Positions 8,684 to 18,719 of a stretch of DNA of 64,000 bases are shown here, piece after piece (position 1 is the stretch's first letter; the number at the start of each line of letters is the position of its first letter). The translations under genes and the position numbers were made by a program. The DNA is from Streptococcus oralis subsp. dentisani. Lineage in GTDB: Bacteria > Bacillota > Bacilli > Lactobacillales > Streptococcaceae. The DNA lies in assembly GCF_007475365.1 (NCBI RefSeq), contig NZ_CP034442.1, positions 682,001-746,000 on the forward strand, given 5' to 3'. Below the pieces are notes generated by a model. The model was given only the letters and a program-made list of their open reading frames with translations. It was not told the origin of the DNA and made no database searches.

Positions 8684-11380
8684 TCAGCCTGAATTACGCA
8701 AACCGGTTGCAATTCCGTTAATAGTTGTATGAATCAGTCTTTCTTCGTCTGCTGACAATTCACCACGACGTTGACGTTTGATCAACTCCAACTGGATGTA
8801 GTTAAGGATATTAAAGTAAGGCATACGATAGTTTAGACTGTCTTTTAGGTAAGAGTTCTCCGCCAAGAGTTCGTCATAACCTTCGATGGCTAGAATAACG
8901 TCCTTGGTCAATTGCCATTCATCTAAAATGGTGTAATAGATGGCTTGCACTTCTTCATCCTCACAGAGCTTGGCATATTCAAAGGCAATGTTCATGTTGG
9001 ACTTAGACAAGACCATGTCCACATTAGAGAGCAGAGATTGGAAGAAAGGCCAGTTTTGGTACATGTCACGAAGAATCTCAATATTCTTTGGATCTTGATC
9101 AATAAATTCTTTAAAGCTTGATCCCACACCGTACCATCCAGGAAACATGACACGACTTTGTGACCATGAGAAGACCCAAGGGATGGCACGCAAACCACCG
9201 ATTTCTGTAATAGTCTTACGAGCTGCTGGACGCGAACCGATATTAAAGCTTGAAATAGCCTTGATTGGACTTGATTCAAAGAAATAGTCATAGAAATGTT
9301 CATTTCCAAAGACCAAATCACGGTAGATATCGTAGCTGCGGTCCACTACTTGATCCATGATAGCTTCATAACGATTTGATGTGTTAGTATCACTCTTCTT
9401 CTTGGTAATCATACGGTTAATAGCTGCAGAAACCAACATTTCAAGGTTATAATAGGCAGCGTCTTTGTTTCCGTATTTGTTTCCAATCACTTCTCCCTGC
9501 TCAGTCAGACGGATGCGGTCCTTAATAGACTTGAGTGGTTGGGATGTGATAGCTTCATAAGTTGGGCCACCACCACGACCCACGGTACCACCACGACCGT
9601 GGAAGAAGGTAACTTTAACGCCAAATTCGTCTCCAATAGCAGTCAGTTGCTGTTGAGCTTTATATAGAGTCCAACATGATGACAGGTAACCACCGTCCTT
9701 GTTACTATCAGAGTAGCCAAGCATGATTTCTTGGTAGTTGTCTTTTGAAGCAATCCATTTTTTAGCCAAAGGAAGAGAGAAATATCTTCTCATGGTTTCT
9801 TCCGAGTGATCCAAGTCTTCGATCGTTTCAAAGAGGGGAACAATCTGAACGCGGGCTTTTTGAGCATCTACCAAGCCGACTTCCTTAAGCATAATTGCAA
9901 GTTCTAGCATATCGGATACACTTGTTGCGTGAGAGATGATGGTTTGACGGATGACGTTTTCACCTAATTTATCCTTCAACTTGCGAGCGGCTTTAAAGAT
10001 AGAGAGTTCTTTTTCAAGCAGTTCTGACTTTTCAGCATGAGTCGCTGAGAGGATACGAGGGTCTTCTTCCAATTCTTTTAATAGGAGGGCGCATTTTTCA
10101 TCTTCAGACAGATCGCTATAGTGGTCGTTGATACCTGCGGATGCTAGCAATTCTGCCACACAGGCTTCATGAACACTAGAATCTTGGCGCATGTCGATAG
10201 AGGCAAGATAGAAGCCAAAGATTTCAACCGCCTGCATCAACTCTACAAATTCTCCTGAAATCAGGTACTCACCTTTGTTCTCTAATAGAGAATCTCGGAT
10301 GGCCAATAAATCTTGGTAAAATTCATCTGCAGTAGCATATCTTGGATGAACATCCTTGTCTTCGATAAGATAGGTCTTGGTTGCCTGCATCTTAGCTTGG
10401 ATGTCAAAGAGGGCACGACGATAGAGTTCTTTTTCACGATAAATGGAATTATCTTGAGACTTGAGCGCCATCTCACGAACCTTGTCACTAACATTCACAA
10501 TACTGGTTGAAAGTGAGAATTCACGATAGAGGTTATAAATCTTCTCATCGTAGTAGTTCATGATGACTTCGCACTGAGTCAAGGCTGATTTGTTGAGGGT
10601 TTCCGCTGTTACGAAAGGATTTCCATCACGGTCTCCTCCGATCCACATCCCCATTGTAATCGGTTTTGGATGTTGGAGCTCGATACCTTGTTCTTTAGCT
10701 AATTTTTTATACTCAGCCGTCAAACGTGGAACAGCATTCAAGAAAGAACTCTGATAGTACTCCATCACGTTGGTGATTTCGTTGGTTACCTTCAATTTCT
10801 TCTCGCGAATCATGTCCGTTTGCATGATAATTTCAATGTAACGACGGAGATCTGTGTGCCATTTTTCTTTGTTGATCAAGCCGAGTTTGACATCACGGTA
10901 CTTCCGTAAGAGTGTATGGATATGATTGGTTAAATCCAGCATACTCTTGCGTTGTACTTGAGTCGGGTGGGCCGTCAAAACTGGAACCACATTCAGCTGC
11001 TCCAAAATTGCAGCCGCGTTTTCTTTTTCAGCCACCATCTTAATGGTTGTTGACAGTTTTCCTAGATAGTCCTGGTCCACATTATTTTGATGATTGATCT
11101 CAAAAGCCAAATCCACATCTTCAGAGATATTGATCAAGAGTGGAAGGATTGAGAAATAGCGAGAAATATAGATCATTTCCTCGTTTGAAAGGCTGGTCAC
11201 CAATTTATTGAGTCCTTGATAGTCTTCGCTTGTAGACAAATCCTTCAACTGCATGATTTTATCAAAAGTCTCAGGCGCAAGCATATTTTTTGTGATGTCT
11301 TCTAATAGCTCTGTCAAAATCAAGACTTCTTCTTGGACGACTGCTTTATTGCTATAGTTTTCTAATTTTTGAAGTGACAT
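8684..11380 (-). CDS. ppc: Phosphoenolpyruvate carboxylase
   Basis: An 898-residue enzyme that carboxylates phosphoenolpyruvate to oxaloacetate, supplying aspartate-family precursors in an organism without a full citrate cycle. Catalytic signatures are visible: [10 protein letters not shown] with its histidine (about residue 136), [11 protein letters not shown], and the glycine-rich loop [14 protein letters not shown]. The C-terminus NSG-like GLRNSG matches the family end. It begins 23 nt after ftsW and shares its transcription. The length is complete. Confidence 0.96.
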   Translation of the reverse strand: MSLQKLENYSNKAVVQEEVLILTELLEDITKNMLAPETFDKIMQLKDLSTSEDYQGLNKLVTSLSNEEMIYISRYFSILPLLINISEDVDLAFEINHQNNVDQDYLGKLSTTIKMVAEKENAAAILEQLNVVPVLTAHPTQVQRKSMLDLTNHIHTLLRKYRDVKLGLINKEKWHTDLRRYIEIIMQTDMIREKKLKVTNEITNVMEYYQSSFLNAVPRLTAEYKKLAKEQGIELQHPKPITMGMWIGGDRDGNPFVTAETLNKSALTQCEVIMNYYDEKIYNLYREFSLSTSIVNVSDKVREMALKSQDNSIYREKELYRRALFDIQAKMQATKTYLIEDKDVHPRYATADEFYQDLLAIRDSLLENKGEYLISGEFVELMQAVEIFGFYLASIDMRQDSSVHEACVAELLASAGINDHYSDLSEDEKCALLLKELEEDPRILSATHAEKSELLEKELSIFKAARKLKDKLGENVIRQTIISHATSVSDMLELAIMLKEVGLVDAQKARVQIVPLFETIEDLDHSEETMRRYFSLPLAKKWIASKDNYQEIMLGYSDSNKDGGYLSSCWTLYKAQQQLTAIGDEFGVKVTFFHGRGGTVGRGGGPTYEAITSQPLKSIKDRIRLTEQGEVIGNKYGNKDAAYYNLEMLVSAAINRMITKKKSDTNTSNRYEAIMDQVVDRSYDIYRDLVFGNEHFYDYFFESSPIKAISSFNIGSRPAARKTITEIGGLRAIPWVFSWSQSRVMFPGWYGVGSSFKEFIDQDPKNIEILRDMYQNWPFFQSLLSNVDMVLSKSNMNIAFEYAKLCEDEEVQAIYYTILDEWQLTKDVILAIEGYDELLAENSYLKDSLNYRMPYFNILNYIQLELIKRQRRGELSADEERLIHTTINGIATGLRNSG

Positions 11381-11403
11381 AAACTTTCCTTTCCATTCAA
11401 TCC

Positions 11404-12627
11404 TTATAGAGCAACAGAAGTTTGACCTTCATATTCTCTGATAAGTTTGGCACGTTTTTCGCTGGCATCGATATTTAGTACAAAGGCAATGGCTACAGAT
11501 AAGACTAGGAGACTATTCCCCCCTTGTGAAAGGAAGGGGAAGGTTACCCCTGTAGAAGGAATCAAACCGGAAATTCCACCGATATTGACAAAGACCTGAA
11601 CAAGGATCATCCCCCCGACACCGATAGCAACCATGGAGTTAAAGGGATCCTTAGCTCGAATACCGACTAGGATGATTCTCAAAATCAAGAAGAAGAGGAG
11701 TGCCAAAATCATACCCGCTCCTACAAATCCAAATTCCTCGATGACAATTGAAAAGACGAAATCTGTGTGGGCTTCTGGCAAATAACCACGCTTTTCGATG
11801 GAATTTCCTAATCCAAGTCCAAACCAGCCACCATTTACCATTGCATAGTAGGAATTTGCGAGCTGGTGTCCTGCACCCGCCAAGTCATTAAAGGGATTAA
11901 AGAAGGCACTAAAACGTTTAGCAACGTAACCAAATACAGGAATTTGAGAAAACTTCTCAACGCCAACAAGACGAATGACAGACAAGACTAAAATGGAACT
12001 TCCTGCTAAGAGAGTTAGAATAGTCGAGAACCAACGATAGGCAATTCCACTAACTGTGTACATAAGCAGTGACACCAAGACCAGAATGGTCGCATTTCCC
12101 AAGTCAGGGAAAATTCCCAAACTACCAATCAAAACCAGTAAAACGAAACGCCAGTCGTTAAAAGCTCGAGGTAACCACTGATTCTGAGTCAAGACTTGGA
12201 AATCGTAAACAGCTATCTCATCTTGCTGTTTTGAGAATCGATGGGCTAGGTACCAAATAATGATAATCTTAAGATATTCAGCAGGCTGAATCGTTACAGG
12301 TCCTACAGAAATCCAACCGTAGGCACCATTGACTGGGGTTCCAATTAGCCGAGCCAAAGCTAGGAGAATCATCTCTACAAACATAACGATAAAAATCAAG
12401 CGTTCATTTCTTAAAAAACCAAGTTTCAGTTTATAAATTAAGGCAATCAAAACCAAACTAACTACCCAAAACATTCCTTGGTTCCGAGCTAACTGAAGAG
12501 CACTTTTCCCTTCTTGGATCAAGGTAGCACTCGTAGTTGAGTAAACAACAATTAGACCCAAAATCGATAAAAGGAGGTAAGGAATCAAAATGGAATAGTT
12601 CAATAGGTGCCTTTTACTAATTTTCAT
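11404..12627 (-). CDS. ftsW: Septal peptidoglycan polymerase FtsW (SEDS family)
   Basis: A 407-residue SEDS glycosyltransferase that polymerises septal peptidoglycan with a class B penicillin-binding protein. About ten membrane spans are seen. The SEDS conserved segments GVTLPFLSQGG-like [15 protein letters not shown] near residue 368 and EFGFVGA near residue 300 are present. The start [20 protein letters not shown] is followed by ppc downstream. No division-cluster genes are adjacent, which is usual for streptococcal ftsW next to ppc. Confidence 0.93.
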   Translation of the reverse strand: MKISKRHLLNYSILIPYLLLSILGLIVVYSTTSATLIQEGKSALQLARNQGMFWVVSLVLIALIYKLKLGFLRNERLIFIVMFVEMILLALARLIGTPVNGAYGWISVGPVTIQPAEYLKIIIIWYLAHRFSKQQDEIAVYDFQVLTQNQWLPRAFNDWRFVLLVLIGSLGIFPDLGNATILVLVSLLMYTVSGIAYRWFSTILTLLAGSSILVLSVIRLVGVEKFSQIPVFGYVAKRFSAFFNPFNDLAGAGHQLANSYYAMVNGGWFGLGLGNSIEKRGYLPEAHTDFVFSIVIEEFGFVGAGMILALLFFLILRIILVGIRAKDPFNSMVAIGVGGMILVQVFVNIGGISGLIPSTGVTFPFLSQGGNSLLVLSVAIAFVLNIDASEKRAKLIREYEGQTSVAL

Positions 12628-12696
12628 ATGTCACCACTCTAATAGAAACAGAGAAAACTGTTCCTAATTCCGTTTTATTTTCTAGTTTTGATTGCT

Positions 12697-12702
12697 ATTA
12701 TA
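12697..12702 (-). promoter_or_regulatory. Extended -10 promoter of ftsW-ppc
   Basis: TGG-TATAAT on the minus strand, 70 nt upstream of ftsW. No convincing -35. Confidence 0.55.
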
Positions 12703-12779
12703 CCATTTTTTCAGAAAGAAAAAAACTCTTATCCTCCAATCCTTCGAATTTTGCTATTTGGCCGAAACTGATTACTAAA

Positions 12780-12810
12780 AAATACAAACTTCAAGACAAA
12801 GTTTGTATTT
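12780..12810 (-). terminator. Terminator of prsA
   Basis: A 12-bp inverted repeat AAATACAAACTT/AAGTTTGTATTT directly after the prsA stop, followed on the minus strand by Ts. Confidence 0.78.
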
Positions 12811-12816
12811 TCTTTT

Positions 12817-13758
12817 TTATTCTGCTGATGAGCTACTGCTTGAGTTTGAGTCTGCACCACCAACGTATTGGGCAAAGATATTTTGGAAAACAGGATCTTT
12901 CACTTTAATATTTGCAGCTTGGAATTCTTTTCCGATAACGCTCTGAACGAAAGATGAATCGTTTTGTTTCTGCGTCAAAATGACTGTTTTCAATTTTTCT
13001 TTGTAATCATCTAGGTTTGATGATTTTTCTGTTTTCTTGGTTAGCTTAATAATGTAGTATTGGGTACTGTAGGCTTGTGTTCCAGTCGCTGTGATAACAT
13101 CAGAGACACCATTCACATCCAAGGCAAAGGCCGCCTTCTTGACTTGTTCTGGAAGTTCTGTAGAAGCCGAGTCAAAAGTGATTTCGCCACCATTTTCTTT
13201 TGTCTTGTCATCATTTGAGTTGTCTTTTGCCAACTGAGCAAAATCAGCTCCTGCTGCTTTTGCTTTTTCAAGCACTTCTTTTGCTTTGTCTTCATTATCC
13301 ATACGGATGATCTGAGCTGTTACATCTGGTGTATAAGACTCAAAAGCTTTTTGGTAAGCTTCGTCTGTCAATTCATTTTCTGCTGCTTTTTTAACTGCCA
13401 ATTCGACCAACTTACTTGTGCGAATTTGAGCTTTACGAGTCTCAGGAGTCATACCCGCACGTTGAAGTACGCTGTTGTAGCTATCGCCGTATTTCTTTTG
13501 TTCCTCAGCAACGGCATCATCCACCTCTTTGTCAGTCACTTCTGAACCATATTGTTTTTCAAATACTTTTTGGATGGTCATATTAAGCAAGACTTGTTGC
13601 GCAGTTGGATTGTTTTTGACTTGTTCATAAAATTGGTGTTCAGTGACGACATCACCCTTCATGCTGATGAGGTCAGCCCCTTCAGAACTTTTTGAACAAG
13701 CAGCCAAAGTCGCTACAGATAATAAGGTAATGGCTCCTGCCAATAGTTTTTTCTTCAT
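12817..13758 (-). CDS. prsA: Foldase lipoprotein PrsA (PpmA)
   Basis: A 313-residue extracytoplasmic peptidyl-prolyl isomerase lipoprotein that helps secreted proteins fold. The signal peptide ends in the lipobox LAAC (cysteine at residue 21). The parvulin-type PPIC domain spans about residues 145-240 (TAQIIRMDNEDKAKEVLEKA, then GGEITFDSAS). A serine-rich tail ends the protein. It is transcribed alone, with a promoter carrying a CiaR-like box (13795-13811) and its own terminator. Confidence 0.94.
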   Translation of the reverse strand: MKKKLLAGAITLLSVATLAACSKSSEGADLISMKGDVVTEHQFYEQVKNNPTAQQVLLNMTIQKVFEKQYGSEVTDKEVDDAVAEEQKKYGDSYNSVLQRAGMTPETRKAQIRTSKLVELAVKKAAENELTDEAYQKAFESYTPDVTAQIIRMDNEDKAKEVLEKAKAAGADFAQLAKDNSNDDKTKENGGEITFDSASTELPEQVKKAAFALDVNGVSDVITATGTQAYSTQYYIIKLTKKTEKSSNLDDYKEKLKTVILTQKQNDSSFVQSVIGKEFQAANIKVKDPVFQNIFAQYVGGADSNSSSSSSAE

Positions 13759-13790
13759 GTTTACTCCTTTTATGGTAAGTTACCTTCTCT

Positions 13791-13811
13791 ATTTTACTAA
13801 ATTGTCTTAAA
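13791..13811 (-). promoter_or_regulatory. prsA promoter with possible CiaR box
   Basis: On the minus strand TTTAAG-ACAAT-TTTAGT (13811 to 13795) runs into a TAAAAT -10 (13791-13796). The first half matches the CiaR repeat TTTAAG-N5-TTTAAG; the second half matches four of six. The same arrangement is seen before ciaR in this window. PrsA/PpmA is, from memory, a reported CiaR target. Confidence 0.45.
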
Positions 13812-13823
13812 TTTTTCTAAAAA

Positions 13824-14537
13824 TCATTCACTCTCAGGAAGCTGCACATCTGCTACATTTTTTCTCAGCATGAGAATGCCGTCCCCAAGTGGAACTAGAG
13901 TCGCTGTTAGACCTGGATTGTCTAAAGTTGCGTCGAAAAGTCTCTGCAAACCTTTATAAATGGTGCGTTGACCCCGGCGGACTTCCATGATATCCTTGGC
14001 AACATCTCCTCCTTGGAAAATATCATCCAAGACCACCACTCCACCGACTTCCAAGTGCTTGAGGATTTCAGGCAGAAAGACGATGTACTTTGACTTGGCC
14101 GAATCCATAAAGACAAAGTCATAAGTCTCCGTCAGAGTAGATAAAACATCAACAGCATCACCTTCAAGTAAGGTGATTTGCTTGCGACTGTCAAACTGGG
14201 CAAAGTTTTCCTTGGCAAAACCAATCATTTCTGGATTACGGTCAATGGTTGTAATCTTGGCATCTGGCGCGTGTTCCGCCATCAAGAGGGCCGAAAAACC
14301 GATAGCTGTTCCAATTTCCAAAATGTTCTTAGGTTGCATAGTTTCCATGAGAAAACGGAAGTAGGCAACTGTTTCATGAGGAATAATGGGAATATTTTCC
14401 TTACGAGCGAAGGTCTCCAATTCTTTCAGGGAGCCTGTCACCTGCTTTTGACGCTGGCGCATGAGTTCTACGATGTCTTCCTTGACGACGGGACGACGCA
14501 TGTTATGGTTGGCATTTTTACTGTAAGACTCTACCAT
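13824..14537 (-). CDS. SAM-dependent O-methyltransferase (family 3)
   Basis: A 237-residue methyltransferase of the catechol/caffeoyl-CoA O-methyltransferase type. The SAM-binding motif is ILEIGTAIGFSALLMA (about residues 76-91), and VVLDDIFQGG carries the acidic residues that in the family bind a divalent metal. The substrate is unknown. It is the last gene of the coiA-pepF operon, starting 1 nt after the pepF stop, so it may be induced in competence by read-through. Confidence 0.88.
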   Translation of the reverse strand: MVESYSKNANHNMRRPVVKEDIVELMRQRQKQVTGSLKELETFARKENIPIIPHETVAYFRFLMETMQPKNILEIGTAIGFSALLMAEHAPDAKITTIDRNPEMIGFAKENFAQFDSRKQITLLEGDAVDVLSTLTETYDFVFMDSAKSKYIVFLPEILKHLEVGGVVVLDDIFQGGDVAKDIMEVRRGQRTIYKGLQRLFDATLDNPGLTATLVPLGDGILMLRKNVADVQLPESE

Positions 14538-14538
14538 C

Positions 14539-16341
14539 TTAAGCTAGTCCTAATTTTTCAACAAGGGCTTCAAACTCGTTCAAGCGGCGTTCAAAGACTG
14601 CAAAGGCATCGTTAAGATAGTCTTCTTTTTCCATATCAACACCCGCTTTTCTCATAACATTGAGTGGATAGTCTGATTTACCTGCTTTGAGGTAGTCGAT
14701 ATAGCGGTCACGATCTTCTTGACTACCATGGACAATCTTTTCAGCCAAGGCTGAAGCAGCTGCAAAACCAGTCGAATACTGATAAACATAGTAGTTATAG
14801 TAGAAGTGTGGAATGCGTGCCCACTCGTATTGGATCTGAGGATTGTCTTCCTTGCTGAGTCCATAGTACTCTTGGTTCAAGTCTGCGTATAGTTTATTGA
14901 GGAAATCACTTGTCAAGACTTCTCCATTTTGGTCTGCTTGGTGGATAGCATGTTCAAACTCAGCGAATTGAGTTTGACGGAAGACTGTTCCACGGAAACC
15001 GTCCAAAAAGTTATTAAGGATAGCAAAGCGAGTCGCATCGTCTTCTACTTCCTCCAATAATTTCTCTGTCAAGATATTTTCGTTGGTTGTTGAGGCAATC
15101 TCAGCCAAGAAGATAGAGTAATCTCCGTAAACATATGGTTGGGTTTCACGAGTATAGCTCGAGTGCATACTGTGACCCGTTTCGTGGACAAGGGTAAAGA
15201 GATTGTCTAGATTGTCCTGCCAGTTGAGAAGCATAAAGGCATTGGTATCATAGGAACCACCAGAGTAGGCACCAGAGCGCTTGCCTTGGTTTTCATAGAC
15301 ATCAATCCAACGCTCACTGAAGGCGCGTTTGACACGGCTCAAGTAGTCATCACCCAAGATCGCCAAGGCTTCTTCTGCCTTTTTCAAGGCTTCCTCATAA
15401 GTAAAGCTGTATTCTACTGAAGACAGTGGAGTGTAGACATCGTACATCTTGAGATCAGAAATACCTAAGATTTTTGAACGAAGATCAAGGTAACGATGCA
15501 AGAGTGGCAAGTGCTTGCGAACTGCTGCTACTAGATTGTCATAGACACTTTCTGGAACAAAGTTGGCTGCGAGGGCTGCATGGCGAGCACTCTTATAGTT
15601 GCGAACTTTTGCGCGGTAGTTTTGCACCTTAACATTTGTCTGCAAAGTCTTAGCGTAGGTGTGTTGGAATTGCTCGTAAGTCGCATAAAGGGCTTCATAA
15701 GCACCACGGCGCACTTCACGGTTTTTAGACTCCATCAAACGGATGTAAGTACCATGTGAGAGTTGCACTTCCTTGCCTTCATCATCAAGAACGTATGGGA
15801 AGCTAATATCCGCATTGTCCAAAATAGCGAAGGTTTCACTAGCAGCGCCGAAGATTTCTCCTGCTCCAGCAAGTAATTCTTCCTCACGTTGCGAAAGAAC
15901 ATGGTCTTTCTTTTGCAAGAGCTTGTCAAAAAAGTGCTTGTAAACTTGGAGTTTTGGTTGAGCTTCTAGGAAGGCCGCATACTGCTCTTCGCTAATCTCC
16001 ATAAACTCAGGTTCATAGAATGAAAAGGCTTGTTCTAACTGACTGTATAGGGTCATTGCCTTAGCATAGTACTCTTGATACTTGGCTTCACGCGTATCTT
16101 GGTCATTTTTCATATGTGCATAGACATAAAGCTTTTCAACTTGGCGTTCCAAGTCGAGTGAGAATTCTGTGATCTCAAGCAAACTGTCTGCGCTGTCCAA
16201 GAGATGTCCCTCATACTGAGATGCTATTTGTACTTTTTCAGTTAAATCTTTCAAGGCTTCTTCCCAAGCCTGGTCTGTTGGGTAGATTGTTGAAAGATCC
16301 CATGTATCTTTTTCATTTATTTCATGTCGTTGTAATACCAT
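14539..16341 (-). CDS. pepF: Oligoendopeptidase F
   Basis: A 600-residue M3B zinc metallopeptidase that cleaves peptides in the cytoplasm. The active-site motif HETGH is seen in [11 protein letters not shown] (about residue 387), with the family follow-up AEIASTTNE further downstream. Length matches PepF/PepB of streptococci. It starts 18 nt after coiA, and the pair is conserved in streptococci, so transcription may come from the competence promoter upstream. Confidence 0.95.
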   Translation of the reverse strand: MVLQRHEINEKDTWDLSTIYPTDQAWEEALKDLTEKVQIASQYEGHLLDSADSLLEITEFSLDLERQVEKLYVYAHMKNDQDTREAKYQEYYAKAMTLYSQLEQAFSFYEPEFMEISEEQYAAFLEAQPKLQVYKHFFDKLLQKKDHVLSQREEELLAGAGEIFGAASETFAILDNADISFPYVLDDEGKEVQLSHGTYIRLMESKNREVRRGAYEALYATYEQFQHTYAKTLQTNVKVQNYRAKVRNYKSARHAALAANFVPESVYDNLVAAVRKHLPLLHRYLDLRSKILGISDLKMYDVYTPLSSVEYSFTYEEALKKAEEALAILGDDYLSRVKRAFSERWIDVYENQGKRSGAYSGGSYDTNAFMLLNWQDNLDNLFTLVHETGHSMHSSYTRETQPYVYGDYSIFLAEIASTTNENILTEKLLEEVEDDATRFAILNNFLDGFRGTVFRQTQFAEFEHAIHQADQNGEVLTSDFLNKLYADLNQEYYGLSKEDNPQIQYEWARIPHFYYNYYVYQYSTGFAAASALAEKIVHGSQEDRDRYIDYLKAGKSDYPLNVMRKAGVDMEKEDYLNDAFAVFERRLNEFEALVEKLGLA

Positions 16342-16359
16342 AAGATTCCTCCATCCTTT

Positions 16360-17316
16360 CTATTTTACCACATTTTTTGAGAAATATAAGTGATAAAAGG
16401 CTGGTGGATAGAGCTTTTGGCGATTATTTTTCGGATTTTTGTGATAGTAAGCCTGAAAATTTCTATAATAGCTAGTCAAATCCGTTTCAATCTGCAAAAA
16501 ATCTCCTGATTCTATCGGTCTGACCTGAGGATACCAGTCGTCTAGTTGACGGTTTAATAGATTGTCTCCTTGATGATAGGCCTCCTCCTGTTTCTTCATC
16601 CAGTAGGGTGTTTGGTAGTACAACTGCTGGCGAATGTAGTGACAGATAGTTGAATCTTGGGCAACCGTAAAACTAGGCAGTTTTTGTTTTTGATAGGGGA
16701 ATCGTAGAATTTCCAAGAGATTTCCTTGGCCAAAGGGAAATTCCTTGACCTGAAAATGAAGCTTGCCACGTAGATCCTGATGCAGAAGATATTTGAGTCT
16801 CAAAATTTTCCTTTTGAGATCCAGTTCCCAAACAAAGAAACCCATATTTTGACTAAAATAGAGAAATCCCCTTTGCAGTTGTGTAAGTCTCTCTTTTAAC
16901 CAGAGTTTTTCTCCCAGTAGCCAGATAACCTGATAGCCCTGACTGCGGTATCCTTGACTTCTATTGCCTAAAAGATTTTTAGACAAGGGACTGCACTGAA
17001 CCTCCAGCGCTAGTCTCTCGTTTACGAGAATATCTGCAATCTGCTGGATCTCGGGCAAACTATATTCTAAGACCACCTGATTGTCCTTCTTGGCCCAGTG
17101 ATAAAGGGCCTCTTTGTTGCCCAAGTGTTCTGGACTTTCATTTTCAAAAATAGCCATACAATATCTTAACCTTTCATGGGCAAAATGCGTTCGAATACTC
17201 TGTCCTTGACGTAATCGTAGTCCGCCCCCACAGGCTGGACAAGTGTAGGGCTGTTTAGTTACGTCTTTTTCGAGGGCATTTACCAAATTTCCCTTGGCAT
17301 CTCTGGCTACAAACAT
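16360..17316 (-). CDS. coiA: Competence protein CoiA
   Basis: A 318-residue late competence protein needed for recombination of incoming DNA with RecA and DprA. The N-terminal part has MFVARDAKGNLVNALE and a zinc-ribbon-like CPACGGGLRLRQG with a following HFAHERL. The nuclease-like core reads ADILVNERLALEVQCS (about residue 90-105). The start ATG follows GGAGG by 7 nt. A cin-box variant lies at 17339-17346. It leads coiA-pepF-O-methyltransferase. Confidence 0.94.
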   Translation of the reverse strand: MFVARDAKGNLVNALEKDVTKQPYTCPACGGGLRLRQGQSIRTHFAHERLRYCMAIFENESPEHLGNKEALYHWAKKDNQVVLEYSLPEIQQIADILVNERLALEVQCSPLSKNLLGNRSQGYRSQGYQVIWLLGEKLWLKERLTQLQRGFLYFSQNMGFFVWELDLKRKILRLKYLLHQDLRGKLHFQVKEFPFGQGNLLEILRFPYQKQKLPSFTVAQDSTICHYIRQQLYYQTPYWMKKQEEAYHQGDNLLNRQLDDWYPQVRPIESGDFLQIETDLTSYYRNFQAYYHKNPKNNRQKLYPPAFYHLYFSKNVVK

Positions 17317-17338
17317 TGGTCTACCTCCTTTTCTTTTC

Positions 17339-17346
17339 TATTCGAA
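17339..17346 (-). promoter_or_regulatory. ComX cin-box of coiA
   Basis: TTCGAATA on the minus strand, one mismatch from the ComX (SigX) box TACGAATA, with T-rich sequence upstream. It ends 22 nt before the coiA start codon. Confidence 0.75.
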
Positions 17347-17358
17347 AAAGAAGCAAAA

Positions 17359-17378
17359 AAGACTGGAATTCCAGCCTT
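17359..17378 (-). terminator. Terminator of the CARF-nuclease gene
   Basis: Stem AAGRCTGG/CCAGYCTT around an EcoRI-like AATT loop, followed by TTTTTTG on the minus strand, 15 nt after the gene's stop and just upstream of the coiA cin-box. Confidence 0.68.
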
Positions 17379-17393
17379 TCATGATATTATCTC

Positions 17394-18542
17394 TTATCTT
17401 TTTTGTCTCTTAGAAAATTTTTTTAGCATGGGAATGAGATTGGGAATCTGCTCGCTTCTAATGACCAGCACGCCGTATTCCTGACAGCGATTGGCATAAA
17501 CCGGATTGATTTTTCCCGTACAGACAATTAACTTGAGGCAACTCTCCCCAGCAAAATGATTGGCGTAGACTTCTAGTTCGTTGATGGCTTCGACTGATAA
17601 ATCTGTCATCTTGCATGAGATAAAGGTAATCGAGCGCCCCTTTCTTAGAATAACATCAATCTCATTTTGAACATTGTCTGCCTCTGGAAAGATGCCATTC
17701 CAATCAATCTCACCACCTATCATGCACTCATCAAACAGCTGCGATTCAAGCGCCAAGAGATAGAGATATACCTCTAAAATATGCCCCTTGTTGCGGCAAA
17801 AAACTTGAGCTTCTTGACTTGGAAAGCTGTAGGCTACTCGTTTCTTATCTTCGCTTTCCATACAAAGCATCCCCGCTTCCACAAGTAAAGGGATGAGGGA
17901 TTCTGGATAGTGATAATACTTGCCGTTGTTTTCCAGTATTTTTTCTGTCTCAGCATGAAGGTCATTGGTCTTGGCTAAAGAGAAAAATTGGGTCACTTGA
18001 TACCAGTGGGAAGGATTGGCAATGGCAGAGCTGGCTAGTTTTTTGATGGCTGCAATTTGCTGAGCTGAGTGGATAGGGCGTTTGGATTTGAGCATTTTTC
18101 CACCACGCAAAGCTATCAGCTGTTGGATGCTTAGGGTTGGAATGTCCAAATCTTCTTTTTCTAACTGACCGGCTACCCACTTGTATTGTTTTCCTCGTTC
18201 GACATCCATGGCTACGATGGGGAGGTGGCGATCCAAGCCATATTGATAGAGAGATAAGGCTAGTAGTGAATCTCCGCCAAAAACATCGAGAAGGACTTGG
18301 TCATAGCCTGCAAGGCAATAATCTAACTGGTCTGTTAATTGTTCTAAAGATAGCTGACGAAAGGTCACACGCTGGATATGGGGGACTTCTTCAAGGATAA
18401 ACTGACGGAGAGAAACTTTCTCTTCATTGCTTATTTTTATCAAAGATAGAAAAAGAATCTCGTCACAATCACTGATAAAGGCTTGGTAGACATTCTTTTC
18501 CAATACATGCCGATCATACAATTCCACCAAAAGACTCGTCAT
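17394..18542 (-). CDS. CARF-domain nuclease-like protein (DUF1887, Can2/Card1 type)
   Basis: A 382-residue protein with a Rossmann-like CARF domain (residues about 1-125), a middle winged-helix-like part, and a C-terminal PD-(D/E)xK-type domain (about 275-382). In Card1/Can2 proteins cyclic oligoadenylate from type III CRISPR activates the nuclease. Here the usual TGGTK of the CARF pocket reads FGGDS (88-92). The nuclease has NEID (D296) and ISCK (K311), with serine where the family normally has glutamate. The start is MTSLLVELYD because GGAGGTGG lies 4 nt upstream; an in-frame extension of 36 codons has no SD. No cas gene or CRISPR array lies in the window. Function is inferred; it could be degenerate. 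Confidence 0.72.
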   Translation of the reverse strand: MTSLLVELYDRHVLEKNVYQAFISDCDEILFLSLIKISNEEKVSLRQFILEEVPHIQRVTFRQLSLEQLTDQLDYCLAGYDQVLLDVFGGDSLLALSLYQYGLDRHLPIVAMDVERGKQYKWVAGQLEKEDLDIPTLSIQQLIALRGGKMLKSKRPIHSAQQIAAIKKLASSAIANPSHWYQVTQFFSLAKTNDLHAETEKILENNGKYYHYPESLIPLLVEAGMLCMESEDKKRVAYSFPSQEAQVFCRNKGHILEVYLYLLALESQLFDECMIGGEIDWNGIFPEADNVQNEIDVILRKGRSITFISCKMTDLSVEAINELEVYANHFAGESCLKLIVCTGKINPVYANRCQEYGVLVIRSEQIPNLIPMLKKFSKRQKR

Positions 18543-18621
18543 TCGACCACCTCCATCATAAAGACTTTCTTGCGCTGAGTGTATCAGCAATACAGCCCTA
18601 CTGCTCAGATTTCCTACTTCT

Positions 18622-18627
18622 AGTATA
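18622..18627 (-). promoter_or_regulatory. Extended -10 promoter of the CARF gene
   Basis: TGC-TATACT on the minus strand, about 80 nt upstream of the start at 18542. Confidence 0.5.
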
Positions 18628-18670
18628 GCATAAAATCCTGCTCGCCCCAATCAACCAACGCAAACAAAAA

Positions 18671-18703
18671 CGAATAGAGACCTTGCAAAGTGGTTTCTAT
18701 TCG
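18671..18703 (-). terminator. Terminator of the ybeY-tehB operon
   Basis: Inverted repeat CGAATAGA/TCTATTCG with extra pairing (ACC/GGT), followed by TTTTTG on the minus strand, 17 nt after the tehB stop. Confidence 0.75.
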
Positions 18704-18719
18704 CTGGTATAGGTTTGAT

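Noticed and set aside
9541..9621. A glycine-rich repeat-like segment in ppc
   Set aside because: It is the normal catalytic glycine loop of phosphoenolpyruvate carboxylase.
17394..18650. The longer 418-codon start of the CARF gene
   Set aside because: The added 36 codons cover the promoter -10 region and have no SD; the internal ATG has GGAGGTGG.
18697..18706. GCGAATA as a further cin-box
   Set aside because: It is one arm of the tehB terminator and no gene follows it in the right position.
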